64,000 nucleotides of DNA, taken from assembly GCF_019393635.1 (NCBI RefSeq), contig NC_057861.1, positions 56,743,532 to 56,807,531 on the forward strand. Reading direction: 5' to 3'. This DNA comes from Dromiciops gliroides (lineage: Eukaryota; Chordata; Mammalia; Microbiotheria; Microbiotheriidae). The stretch's first letter is position 1, and every line of letters begins with the position of its first letter. Below the pieces are notes generated by a model. It was not told where the DNA came from, did no database searches, and saw nothing but the letters and a program-made list of their open reading frames with translations. Below are positions 54,191 through 64,000 of the stretch, piece after piece. The position numbers and the translations under genes were made by a program.

Positions 54191-56723
54191 CTCCCTCCTT
54201 TGTTAGAAGGGAAAGCTTACGAGGTAGAGCCCCAAAAAACAAAAAGCAGTGATGAAGCTTTTTATATAAAGTGCTCTTGATTCACATAACTTGATACCCT
54301 TTGGCTGGTCATCCCTTTGCCCTTTGTGTAACTATTTTTCCCCTTCTTTTGAATTATAAGTTCCTCAAGGCATCCTAAGGGAGTGAGGTTCTGAGCTGAG
54401 ATTTCATCATAATGGAAATCCCCTCCACTGATGGAAGATGATGGGTAATTTTTAAATGTATAGTCTGAGAGTTGCCTGAGGGACCGAGAGGTGAAGTAAT
54501 TTGCCCAGAGTCACACAGGATGTCAGAGGGAAATCATGAACCCACATCATCCTGACTCTTCCCACCCCCACCCCTCTCCATGCTGCCTCTTATTAAAGGT
54601 TTGGGTTAAATTGAACCAGAGCGAATTCATGATGGTATAGTATCAGGAACCCCAAATCTGGAGTCAGCATTGTGGGGTTCAGATTCTGGCCCTGTTTCTT
54701 CCTACTGCTCTGATCTCAGGTCAGTTCCTTCATTCTTCTTTGGGTCTCAGCTGCCTCCTCTGTAAAAAGGAGGCCTCAGACTAAGAATGTCTCCAAGTTC
54801 CGCCCCCCAGCTCTCAATCCTATAATCTTCTTAGTTGGCTCTCCAACAAGAGGGTTCCAGACTTGTGGTAGAGACGTTTGGAGGTTAGGGAGACCCCTCT
54901 GCAGAGCTCCTCCCATCCCACCACCAAGGTAGGTCCAGGTGACCTGTCCGTATTGTCCTCTTGAGAAGTGACCCTTTGCATACCGTGAGCATATATATGC
55001 AGCATCTCCAAGCTGGAAGGGCCATTGGCGTGACTGAGCTCTGCGATGCCTCTCCCTGCACTCCACAGTCTGGCCACATTGGTTTTCTTGCTGTGTTTCA
55101 CACCCAATTCCCTATTGCCCATCTCTCTGCCTTGGCACTGACTATTCCCCCTGCCTGCAGCATTCTCCCTCCTCACTTTAGCCTCTTCGAATCCTCGGCT
55201 TCCTTCAAGACTCAGGTCAAGTGGCACTGTCTGCATGAGGCCTTTCTCCCCACTCCTCATGTGTATTTCCTATATGTGCATGTTTTTGTGCACCTCCCCC
55301 AACCCCATCAAAATGTAAACTCTGACATGTGTCTTTGAGTTGTCTTTCTTATCACCATCCCCTCGAAGGTTGTGTAGGGGGTTGGGGAGTGGGCATAGGT
55401 CATTAAGGACACTTCTTAGACCATTCAGTCCTGATGGATGACAGTGTCCTGTCCTTTCCAAAGCAGCTGGAGCTGTCCAATTACTGCTTAAGGAACAACT
55501 GCCCAATTCTGAAGAGACACAGGCATTCAACTCCCTGGACATTTGCACAGCTGGAATCCAGGGGTCTGAGTGACTAGGTTTGCTGTGAACTTAAAAATCT
55601 CCCGTTTCCTTAGGCAGTCATTACTTTCATCCCCAAGGCAGATGCCTGGGAAATGCTTTGATGGACTTTCTCTACAAGAGCTTGCTGGGAAACTGGGTTT
55701 TTACTGTGAGACAGACCAAGAGGGAAGCCAAGCTCATTTCTCCCACAACTATTCATTGGATTGGGCAATAGCTCAGGGTCAGGCTGACCTCGCCATAGTA
55801 TCTAACACAGCAACGGCACAACAGAACATGCACTGAAATTGGATTCTAGAGGCTTAGCTTTGCGGCCTGGCTGTGTAAGTGATGCAAGCAGGTGACTTCC
55901 TGAGTCTGTTTGCTCATCTGCAAAATGGTTATATTTTCTCTCCCTGACTCATGTGGTATAAAACTTTATGGAAAAGTGAGCCATGCCATGAGAGAGGGCA
56001 GGGCTTCTTAACCTTCCTGATGTGGTTAGGGAAGTCTCTTTGTCCTCTGGGCCATGGAGCTGGCCCCGCTGGCCTTGGAAGGGATGGTCACTGATGTAGC
56101 CCATCCTGGTCCTTCTGGTGTTGGAGACCGGTTGGTGTTGATGTAGGCACAGCAATCCGGGCCATGGCAGGGATTGTGTAGATTGTTTGGGATGCCACAT
56201 TGTCCCCCTTTCAGCCAGCATCAGTGGGTATCCTGGTTCCTATCCCACCACTGACAACTGATGGGCATTGTCCAAACTGCTCAATGACCCAGGCCCTTCC
56301 AAACATTGGCAGCTTTCTTCCGTCTGGTTTAGGGTGTCCTCAGGATTTCAGAAAGCCTGGTTTCACTTCCCACCTCTGCCTTGTTCTGGCTCTGTGACAC
56401 TGCACAAGCCTCTTAGCTTCACCTTGCCCAAGCAGCTTTCTAAGCTTGGAAGTTTCAGAGCCCAAATCTGCCTTGATAGACTTAATTTTCCTTATTGAGA
56501 GATCCCTATACCAAAAAATGCAGTCTCTCTCCACTCCCTTCCCCCCTAGAAGCTGCCAAACCTTCTTGACATTTGTCTTCTGCCCTCATCCAGAGTCTGT
56601 GTGCCCCACAGTAGCCAGGATGGTCCTGGGCTCCTCAAATGGGCAGTACAAAATATAAGTGCACATCTGTGGAATGCAAATGATCAGATCCTCTTTGATG
56701 ACAGTCCATCTTCTTTTTTTCAG
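54191..56723. other. Non-coding stretch upstream of candidate exon
   Basis: 54470-54600 is an antisense MIR-type piece. 54640-54790 is a MIR in sense ('cagctgcctcctctgtaaaa'). 55150-55330 resembles old LINE 3' text ('tcaagtggcactgtctgcat'). Open frames at 54820-55548 and 55570-55836 have no domain. Confidence 0.35.
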
Positions 56724-56870
56724 GATTCCTCATACCTCGATGACACTTCCCTTTTCTCATCACCTGTTGGCTCCCTCTCAGATATTGCTGACTCTGCAGA
56801 TTTCCAGCCTGCTGAAAACCTCAGCCAGACTCTCTGGGATGTGAACACTCCATCACAAAACCAAGAAGAG
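56724..56870 (+). CDS. Candidate internal coding exon, unidentified Ser/Asp-rich protein
   Basis: A 147-nt stretch is bounded by a pyrimidine-rich acceptor ('ttcttttttt' then CAG ending at 56723) and a donor GTCAGT at 56871. It is open in frame throughout and encodes 49 residues: [20 protein letters not shown], then [20 protein letters not shown], then NTPSQNQEE. The length is an exact multiple of three and both ends are phase 0. The composition (Ser, Asp, Glu, scattered Phe/Leu/Trp) suits a disordered acidic region such as those of transcriptional or scaffold proteins, but I do not recognise the protein. An unbroken frame alone is weak evidence at this length; the splice sites and biased composition are what raise it. 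Confidence 0.5.
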
Positions 56871-57289
56871 GTCAGTTATTGATAATGAACAATGTATAGA
56901 AAGCACAGAAGTGAGCACTGAGAGCTAGCAAGGATTCACCTAAAATAAGACAAGCCCAGCAAGCCTGGTTTTCTTTTTTGGTAATTACCAGACTGGTAGA
57001 TTATGAGGATGAGATAATAGAAAACCCAGTGTGAATGAATTACAGCAAGGCATTTGTCAAAATCTTTGACAGTTTCTTTGTGAACAAAATAGAAAGGGGT
57101 GGGGGAGGGATAGGACAGTTGGGTAAATTTGGAACTCATTGAAAAAGCTGCTCTCTGAAGCTGTGCAGACTCAGTCTAATCCCTTTTCAAAATTTATTCC
57201 TTGATTAAAATCGCTTTCCCACTTTTCCCCTGCATGAAACATAGTTATTTTGGTTGTGTCTTTTTTGTAACAAAATCACTTAGAGGTTC

Positions 57290-57985
57290 ATACCTTGTGA
57301 GAGTTAGAAGAGACTTTTGAGATCATCTCATTCCACTCATTAGACACATGAGGAAACTGAGACCCAGAGAAAGGAAAATGACTTGTCCAAAGTCACACTC
57401 AGTCACTTCTTGCTGTTGTATGGAGACTTGTTCCACACTTATCTCCCCCGCCCCCTTCTTTTTTCAAATGGGTGGCTTTGCGCTATTCACTTACTACTAG
57501 CACTTAGTACTTCTCAGAGGGAATTAAGCTACTTGCTTTGAGGATTGTCTGCAAATACATGTGTGATTTTTGTCAAACCTACTCAGCTTTTCCTGAAAAT
57601 GTGGAGATTTGAGGTTGGCTTTGGTGAGGCTGGCTGACGTTCTTAAGCCTAGTCAGAGATGAGCAGTGCCCAACCCTGAGAAGAAGTCATGACATGTTGG
57701 AGGAAGCCTTCAACTTGGAAGAGACCCGAGTTCAAATCCTGTACCTGTGACATACTAACTTTGTAGTTTGGAGTCAGAAGACCTGAGTCTATGTCAAAAT
57801 TTGTATGACCATAGACAAGTTCCTTACTTTCTCTAAATCTATTTCCCTGTCTGAAAATGGGTATAATAATCCATTGTATGACCTTGGGCAAATCCTTTCC
57901 CCCGCCCCCTTCAAGGTTTTCTGTGTCTGTCAAATGAGAAGGTTGGACTAGATGGCTTCTGGGGTCCCTTCCAACTCGAGCCTTT
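57290..57985. repeat. MIR-type SINE remnants on both strands
   Basis: 57295-57410 is antisense ('acatgaggaaactgagaccc'). 57715-57985 is sense, with 'acccgagttcaaatcctgta' and a tail 'aggttggactagatggcttc'. Confidence 0.6.
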
Positions 57986-58000
57986 CTCCTATGAACAAGC

Positions 58001-58567
58001 ATTTATTGAGTGCCTACTGTCTGCCAGGCACTGTGCTCGGCCCTAGGAATACAGAGGCAACAAGAAATAAGACTTGCCTTTGAGGAATTTACACTCTCCT
58101 GAGGCAAAGGAACATTCATGATGATAAATAAAAGCAAAATATACCTGATGGAAATGCAGAGAAATTAGGTTGCAGCTAGGAGGGCCCCAGCCCCTCCGGG
58201 TGGGTAGAGAAGGACGGGATCAGGAGCCAGGAAAGGCCTTGCCTATGAGACGGTGCTGAAAGGGAGCCAGAGATTCCAAAAGGAGTCACTCTGTGGAAAT
58301 CATTCTCATCTGAGCCTCTTGATTTAACAGGAGGGCCCAGAGGGCCGGGCACTTTAACCTTATGGTCAGATATAATGGCATTTCAAACAAACAAACAAAA
58401 AGTACCCGCAAGTTGTTATTTTTTCCCCCTCCAGTAAGCTGCTCTGGTAATTATGACTCAGTCTTCCAGTAATGGGTGTTTTTTTGTGTTGTTTTTTTTT
58501 CTTCTTTTTTTAAGAGAGAGAGTTCAATGGATGCTTCACTTCTCATATTTCTCTGGCCATTTGATAG
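58001..58567. other. Non-coding stretch in the presumed intron
   Basis: 57990-58270 is the ancient 'gagtgcctactgtctgccag' repeat in long form. 58380-58470 has an (AAAC)n run and 'ggtaattatgactcagtc', a homeodomain-like word beside an AP-1-like word. 58490-58515 is T-rich. Confidence 0.4.
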
Positions 58568-58805
58568 GGTTGATGGCTGCGGACTGAGCCACTCTTTTCT
58601 CTAGCCCCAACTTGTAGTAATGAAAAGACAAGCCCAGTGTCCAAGACAAGCAGTGATAGACCTGATTACCAGTGTCGGGCCCCATCCTGGAGCCCCAGGC
58701 TCTGCCTTCCAGGAGGGTCTGCACCAAGCCTGAGCACGGCCCCATCTCTGTGCTGAGGCTTCTCTCTCAGGGCTAAGCAAGGCTCCATTAAAAGAACTGG
58801 GCATG
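58568..58805 (+). repeat. Second copy of the unidentified ~245-bp module
   Basis: Matches 34379-34627: both run through 'ggactgagccactcttttct', 'tgccttccaggagggtctgc' and 'gctaagcaaggctccattaa'. It lacks about 12 bases present in the other copy near the middle. Left of GATAG (58563-58567) the flanking DNA is not SINE, unlike the other copy. I found no match to a known gene or repeat by recall. Confidence 0.8.
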
Positions 58806-58954
58806 GGGGCAGCTAGGTGGTGCAGTGGATAAAGCACCAACCCTGGATTCAGGAAGACCTGAATTCAAATGTGGCCTCAGATACTTAACACTTACTAGCC
58901 GTGTGACCCTGGGCAAGTCACTTAACCCTCACTGCCCCCCCCCCCAAAAAAAAA
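58806..58954 (+). mobile_element. WSINE1-type SINE adjoining the module
   Basis: A 15-bp duplication AAAGAACTGGGCATG (58791-58805) versus AAAGAATTGGGCGTG (58955-58969), two transition differences. This locus therefore shows how the SINE came to sit at the end of the module. Confidence 0.92.
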
Positions 58955-59837
58955 AAAGAATTGGGCGTGTTTTCCTTAAAGAAGAAAAAGAAATTAGGGA
59001 GACATGATCACTTTCTTCAAATATGCAAACTCCCCTAGAGAAGAGGAAAGACTTGTACTTTGTTAAGCTCTGAGAGAAGAAGTCAGTAGTAGCATGATAG
59101 AGTGCAAAGGGTACTTGATTTGAAGCCAGGGGACCTGGGTTCAAAAGGAGAATCAGAAGGGGCACATAAGGAGCTGTGCACCCTTCTCTCTCCAAGTGGA
59201 AGACTCAAGACTTCTACCCTAGGACCGCTCTGATTTTGTCCCTGTTTCAAGTCTACATCTGCCGTTCTTCGGCACTGGGCACCGCCCAGTCTTGTGGTGT
59301 CTCGCCTATTCTCCGAGATCTTTCCCAGGGGGCTAACTCATCAGTCACATCTGCCAGGAATGTCGTTCCTCTGGACCTGGCCACTTGGGCTCCTCTGGAG
59401 CGCTTATCTCCCTGCTGATCTTGGGGATCGTCCCACCATCAACCACCTCTATTCTCACCTTTCCAGTCTGTCAGTTTTTCTCCTTGACACAGAAAGCAGA
59501 AGCAGAATTGGAATGGAGTGATTCTGCCTTCCCTCCATCATCCTTTATCGGATCTACACGGAGCAGCAGGTTTTCTCCTCAGCATGAGGAGTGCAGGGAC
59601 TGCCTTTGTCTGCTTCTCTAGCACTAAGCACAGAGCTTTGGATGTGCTAAGTGCTTAGTAAATGCTTTCTTCAGTCATTTACTCAAAACCCCTTTTGTTT
59701 CTTGGCGCTTTCTTTCACTAAGTTCAGCTTATTCTGAGCTCAAATATTTCTGATGCTCTTCTTACCAGGCCCTGTGATGCTTTTGCAGTCAGCCTGTGTT
59801 ATTGGCCCTTTCTCTCATCATCTCTACATGTCTTTTT

Positions 59838-60044
59838 GTTTTGTTTTTGTTTTGGAGGGTTTTTTATTTATTTTATTTTTTGTTTTGGTTTGGTTTTTTG
59901 GGTTTTTTTGCAGAGCAGTGAGGGTTAAGTGACTTGCCCAGGGTCACACAGCTAGTAAGTGTCAAGTGTCTGAGGCCGGATTTGAACTCAGGTCCTCCTG
60001 AATCCAGAGCCAGTGCTTTATCCCCTGCTCCGTGTAGCTGCCCC
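59838..60044 (-). mobile_element. WSINE1-type SINE, antisense
   Basis: A 16-bp duplication CTCTACATGTCTTTTT at 59822-59837 and 60045-60060. Long (GTTTT)n-type tail. Confidence 0.93.
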
Positions 60045-60331
60045 CTCTACATGTCTTTTTAAATTTAAGTTGCTTGTCTGAGTTTCCTGTATGTCCACAT
60101 TGACCTAATTAAACAGGACGTCCCTTCTTTTCTGTTCCCCTAAACAGAATCATTTCTCTTTATGACTTAATTTCATTCCTGAGTGTTTGCTAACCTTCCT
60201 GGGTTGACTTAAGCAGTAAATCTGTAGCTCTTAGGATACCCTTGATTCTTCCTCTGAACCCTGTAAGATCAGCTTTCCCCTAATCTAGCATTCACGTCAG
60301 ACTTGACTTGGCTTCCTTTTCTCTTTTCCAG

Positions 60332-60377
60332 ATTCCAGACTCTCAGATAGAGTCGTCATTTTCACCCCCACCACCAG
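60332..60377 (+). CDS. Candidate internal coding exon following 56724-56870
   Basis: A 46-nt stretch lies between a strong acceptor ('ttttctcttttccag', AG at 60330-60331) and a donor GTAGCT at 60378. Read in the phase left by the upstream candidate exon it gives IPDSQIESSFSPPPP and leaves one base (G) over, so it would end in phase 1. Joined to the previous exon the protein reads ...[23 protein letters not shown]. The compatible phase and matching Ser/Pro-rich character support one gene, but such a short exon could be chance. Confidence 0.4.
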
Positions 60378-60399
60378 GTAGCTTAGTCTTTTCTTGGTG

Positions 60400-61289
60400 A
60401 GAATCGGCTCCAGTATAGCTGCTTTTCTCAATCATGAAGGCAGCTGTCATGCTTTGCTGTCAGCTTCCACTAGTCACCCAAATGCTGCTCACTGTGCTCT
60501 GGGTCCTGGATTTCTTTACATGAGTACCATACATAGAATGCCATTACCACTCACCTACCCCCTTTTGAATAAAGTACACTATTCCAGAACTGCATCCCCT
60601 CCCTAGGCTTCATCTCCCCAAATCTCAGTGATACCAAAGGGAGCATATTTATATTCTTGCTTTAGGATGCACTTTGCCCCACGGGTCCAAAATGTGAGGA
60701 GGGAGACACTTACTGACCTATGGGCCTTGTAGCCCATAGGGTCCCTTTGCCAAGAGTACAATATGTCTCCTCCCCACCTTTCCAGCCCCAAGGGCCAGCC
60801 TGCCCCTCTCTTCTTGTTATAGTACCCACCATTGGACCATCATGCATGCTGTGCCATATTTTTGACCCAGGACTAAACATTTTGAGTTGTAGCCCTTTCT
60901 TTACTCGCCCGTGCTTGTTAGCCTTATTTGGCACATTCATGTGTGGGAATCTGAGTGGGAGCAGGCTTCTTTCCTGGATGTTTTCTCTGAATTTCTGGAT
61001 GTCAACTTCTACCCTCTTCACCTCCTAGCCTGGTGGATATTTGTCAATAATTTTCTTTATCCTCCTTTATTTCAAGACTACAGTAAAATATATTTTTAAG
61101 CCCAGTGCCCTCCTCCCCCTCCCCTGCCATTAGATGCAAACACTGCAAATGGACAATGAATTGGGCTGAGAATGGAACATGAAAGTGGATTACATTACCC
61201 TTGGTTAATTGCAAAGGCCTTTTAATAATCTCAAGTTTCTCCCTGAAAGAAAATCCCATCTTTTAAATACCAATATTTTTCTGATATTA
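60400..61289. other. Non-coding stretch, little repeat
   Basis: No repeat recognised in 60400-61080. 61100-61290 is a repeat-free block with clustered homeodomain-like words (see findings). Confidence 0.35.
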
Positions 61290-61700
61290 TACAACTGCAA
61301 CTCTACTCTCCAAAGAATTGAAATTGAGGATCATCCAAAGGGCAATAAAAGATGCCTGGTGGGCATAAGTGAGTGCGATACATTTGCCAATACATCACAA
61401 ATAAGAAATTATTAAGGAGCTGAGTAGAGAATGGTATCCAAAACCATATAAGTGCAAAAAGTGGGTGGATCATGTGGTATGAGCAAAGGATAACTAAAGG
61501 ACAGCTTTTGGTAGCCTTATAACGTCAAGAGATTCAAGAAAAGCTTCCAGTACCTTTGGCTGATTCTCTGTGGCAAACCTAGAGGAGATATGGAAAAGAC
61601 TCAGCAAGATAAGTAGCCCTGAATTTGCTGTGACCTCCCTTTTTGGAGGGAATACCCACATTAATGAGATTATTACAGATCCACTTAAGTATTTTTAGGG
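61290..61700 (+). mobile_element. RTE-like LINE 3' end
   Basis: Translation gives KRCLVGISECDTFANTSQIR (61350-61410) and, after stops, CKKWVDHVV and AKDN near 61455-61495. This parallels the 'ERxLLGIS...RWAGHIARxKDNRWT' region near the C-terminus of RTE reverse transcriptases. The DNA ends with 'ggagggaatacccacattaa' (61645-61664), shared with the copy at 29995-30500. It is 5'-truncated with several stops. Confidence 0.6.
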
Positions 61701-61917
61701 ACACTCCATCCCTGGCCAGAAGCCCATCATCCCTGTGTCTCAAGCCAGAATTCAGAAATCCAAATTCGTCAGACAGCATCATCTTAACCAGTTGTCTCCA
61801 CTCCAAATCTGACTCTTTTTTTGAAGCCCTCACCTTCACTTGGTGACAGTGATCACCTGGGTTCCTAAAAGCTTTAGGTTTTTGGCCAAATTTTATGATC
61901 TTAACTCACTCCATATG

Positions 61918-62039
61918 AGGTTAAGTGACTTGCCCAGGGTCACACAGCTAGTAAGTGTTGTGTCTGAGGCCGGATTTGAACTCAAGTACTCCCGACTCCA
62001 GGGCCGATGCTCTATCCACTGCGCCACCTAGCTGCCCCA
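61918..62039 (-). mobile_element. WSINE1-type SINE, antisense, lacking its 3' tail
   Basis: Runs from 'gaggttaagtgacttgccca' to 'GCGCCACCTAGCTGCCCC'. The last bases of the core and the A-tail are absent, so this copy is truncated at its 3' side. Confidence 0.88.
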
Positions 62040-62149
62040 AGGAAGAACTTTCAAATAGCTTCCTGTCTAAAAATATAATGTGCTGCTTTGTGAGATAGTA
62101 AGCTCCTGGTGCCTGGTCCCTTCAAGTAGATCCTATCAGACATGCTATT

Positions 62150-62370
62150 GAGTAGGGCTTCTTACCCTTTTTCCACTTGTAGCACTTTTTTGCCCCCCCC
62201 CCTCCCCCCCACCATCCTGAGAAATTTGTACACAACCCCAAGTATATAGGTATTAAAAAATGTATACATAACCTTTTACTGTTGCCAAGTTTTTTTTGCG
62301 ACCCCTCCCCCCACATTCAGTTATACAACCCCTTTTGGGGTCGAGACCCACAGTTTAAGAAACTAGGTTA
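62150..62370. mobile_element. Possible hAT-type non-autonomous DNA transposon
   Basis: The ends read 'gggcttcttaccctttttcc' and 'cacagtttaagaaactagg', imperfect inverted repeats. Inside are 'gcgacccctccccccac' and 'ggggtcgagacccacagttt', typical of an old hAT-like family whose ends carry a 'GGGTCGCGACCC' word. No 8-bp duplication could be settled. Confidence 0.4.
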
Positions 62371-64000
62371 TAGAGAGTATTCCTACCTCTCTGGTCCCAT
62401 CCTGCTCTGGGATTCTGTAAATGAAGTTGATAGCCCAAATAACCATGTCCCCTGACGTCCTTGCCTGTTTCAAATGAGCCTAGTTCTGTGTTTTTGTGTG
62501 CAAATTTCAATCCCGTCGGAGTTCTGAGTCTCCTCTGTTCGGTGTTCTTCTTTTGAAGATCTTTTGTGGGGGTCGGGTCCTCTTTTGATAGTCACATAGC
62601 CACATCCAAATGGTGGCTAACAGGAGTAGAGGGAGCTCTCCTTTCTCCCAAGGACCTCAGTTTGTGCTCTTTGCGGCTCGTTGAGCCGTCACACGTTCCA
62701 ACTTCCTCCATTGCTCCTCCAGTGAGGTGGAGTGTAGCTAGGTAAGCCAGCACCCATCCTCCCCATTTGCCTTTATGTGAAGAGGCGGGGCTCCCTGCTG
62801 TGTAGAGGATGGGGCATGCACCCTGTGCCCCCTCCAGGAGCTTGTCTCAGAAACTACTCTGGCTTTCCTGGTAAGGCAAAGAGATCTTCCAATGGCCCCT
62901 CTCCCCTCTTGCCCCCATTTCCTAGGGATACTTTTAGCTTTGAGTGAAGTCGAAAGATCACCAGATTTGAAGTTAGGTGCCCAGGTTTCAAATCTGCCAT
63001 AAGCAGAGGCTCAGACAGTCCTCTGGCCTTGCTCCGTGGGCCGCCTGAAGGAGGGAGGCTCGCTGATGGAATTCCCTTCGTTCTGAGTGCGCAGGTTTCT
63101 TGTCAGCTAGCAGCAGTGAGAAGCCAGGGACCCCAAGGCAGAGGGAAAGAGACTGAGGCTTGGAGTCAGTCCCTTTCTCATGGGAGGTGATTATCTTTCT
63201 TATTGAGGAGCGACTAGAACTGGGAACCCCACCCTGGCTCTGGTACATATCAGTTGTGGGACCAAAGCCTTTCCAGATCCCTCCATCTTCCAGTGCCCCC
63301 TCTCAGACTGCCCTGAATTTTACCCACTTGGATTTACTTTGTGTTTATTCCATATCTATTTTTTACATTCTGATACCTCTTCATTATGTGCATTTCTCCT
63401 GATACAATGGAAATTTCATGAGGGTAGCAAGTGTTTCCCTGTTTTGTCTTTATCTCTCCGGCTCCTATGCCAGTTACTGACACATAGCAGCCATGTAGTA
63501 AATGCTTGTGGGTTGTTTGATTGCTTTGAGCCTCAGTTTCCTCACCTGCAAAATGAGGGTAATAATGCTTGGATCATGCCACCTACCTCATAGGGTGGCT
63601 GGGAAAAAAGTTCTCTGGCATCTCTGAGCCTCCCAGAAATGAGAACCTTTGGGAGAGCCAAGCAGTGGGTGGGGCCCAGGCGTCACCGGTAACAGCACAC
63701 CCACAGACAAGCTATCCTCCAGCCTCACCTCTTAGTCACTGTGTGTGACTATTACTAGTGTGATTGCCCCCTTCCTCCCTCCCTCCTTCCCAGTCTGGAG
63801 CCATGTCTCACAGATGGGCCTTAGATCCTTTTCCTGCCCATGCCCTTTTGTCAGGAGAGTCCCTCTAAATGCAAGTGGCAGTGACCAGGAGCCACCCGGA
63901 GTGGCCAGAGTCCAGCAGGGGGAGGACTTTGGTGTGGTGACAAGACCCAAGCTAACCTCCTGTCTAACTTTGGAGAGCTTTAGAAGGCCGATGCAGCTAT
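62371..64000. other. Non-coding stretch to the window end
   Basis: 62940-63010 and 63520-63600 are MIR-type sense remnants ('cctcagtttcctcacctgca'). 63430-63515 is an old repeat tail. 63912-63925 is a weak CTCF-like word. No exon recognised. Confidence 0.4.

Noticed and set aside
63912-63925. CTCF motif CCAGCAGGGGGAGG
   Set aside because: Lacks the conserved C of the GGC core; kept only as a weak match.

Overview
This window is nuclear DNA from a marsupial, most likely an Australidelphian (Australian radiation or Dromiciops). The main evidence is a family of about 150-bp tRNA-derived SINEs with a 'GGGGCAGCTAGGTGG' head, a 'GAGTTCAAATCC' B box and an A-rich tail. I count roughly 35 copies, about one per 1.8 kb and on both strands. 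The sequence fits the WSINE1 type described from Australian marsupials. It lacks the 3' tail I associate with the opossum SINE that has a similar head. The name is from memory; the family, copies and target-site duplications (TSDs) are read directly. L1, RTE-like LINE and MIR/CORE-SINE remains also fit a marsupial. I cannot name the species.

No complete protein-coding gene is visible. The window looks intronic or intergenic. The coding traces are: a processed pseudogene of the ubiquitin-conjugating enzyme UBE2C (4986-5654, + strand); and two short candidate exons on the + strand (56724-56870 and 60332-60377) with good splice sites and compatible phase, from a Ser/Asp-rich protein I could not identify. 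All other open frames I examined are short, and many are translations of the SINE, which gives the same peptides repeatedly.

Layout: 0-12 kb is old repeat sequence, the UBE2C retrocopy and the first young SINEs. 12-21 kb holds several L1 fragments, mostly antisense, and a SINE cluster that splits one of them. 21-31 kb is quieter, with one probable solo LTR (28755-29112) carrying a near-perfect CTCF-type motif. 31-35 kb is a dense SINE cluster and contains the most unusual object here: a composite insertion (34352-34783) in which a SINE head, a 245-bp unidentified module and a complete SINE appear to have been inserted as one unit. A related module-plus-SINE locus lies at 58568-58954, inside the intron between the candidate exons. 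35-50 kb is MIR-type SINEs, a sense L1 3' end with clear target-site duplications, and an AT-rich palindromic repeat. 50-64 kb has further SINEs, two LINE 3' ends, the candidate exons and an RTE-like LINE tail.

The strongest biological theme is modular retrotransposition: the same tRNA-like head is joined to at least four kinds of 3' end (plain A-tail, RTE/BovB-like tail, MIR-type tail, and a longer tail shared with an unrelated head). Insertions repeatedly hit older elements, so their order can be read from target-site duplications.
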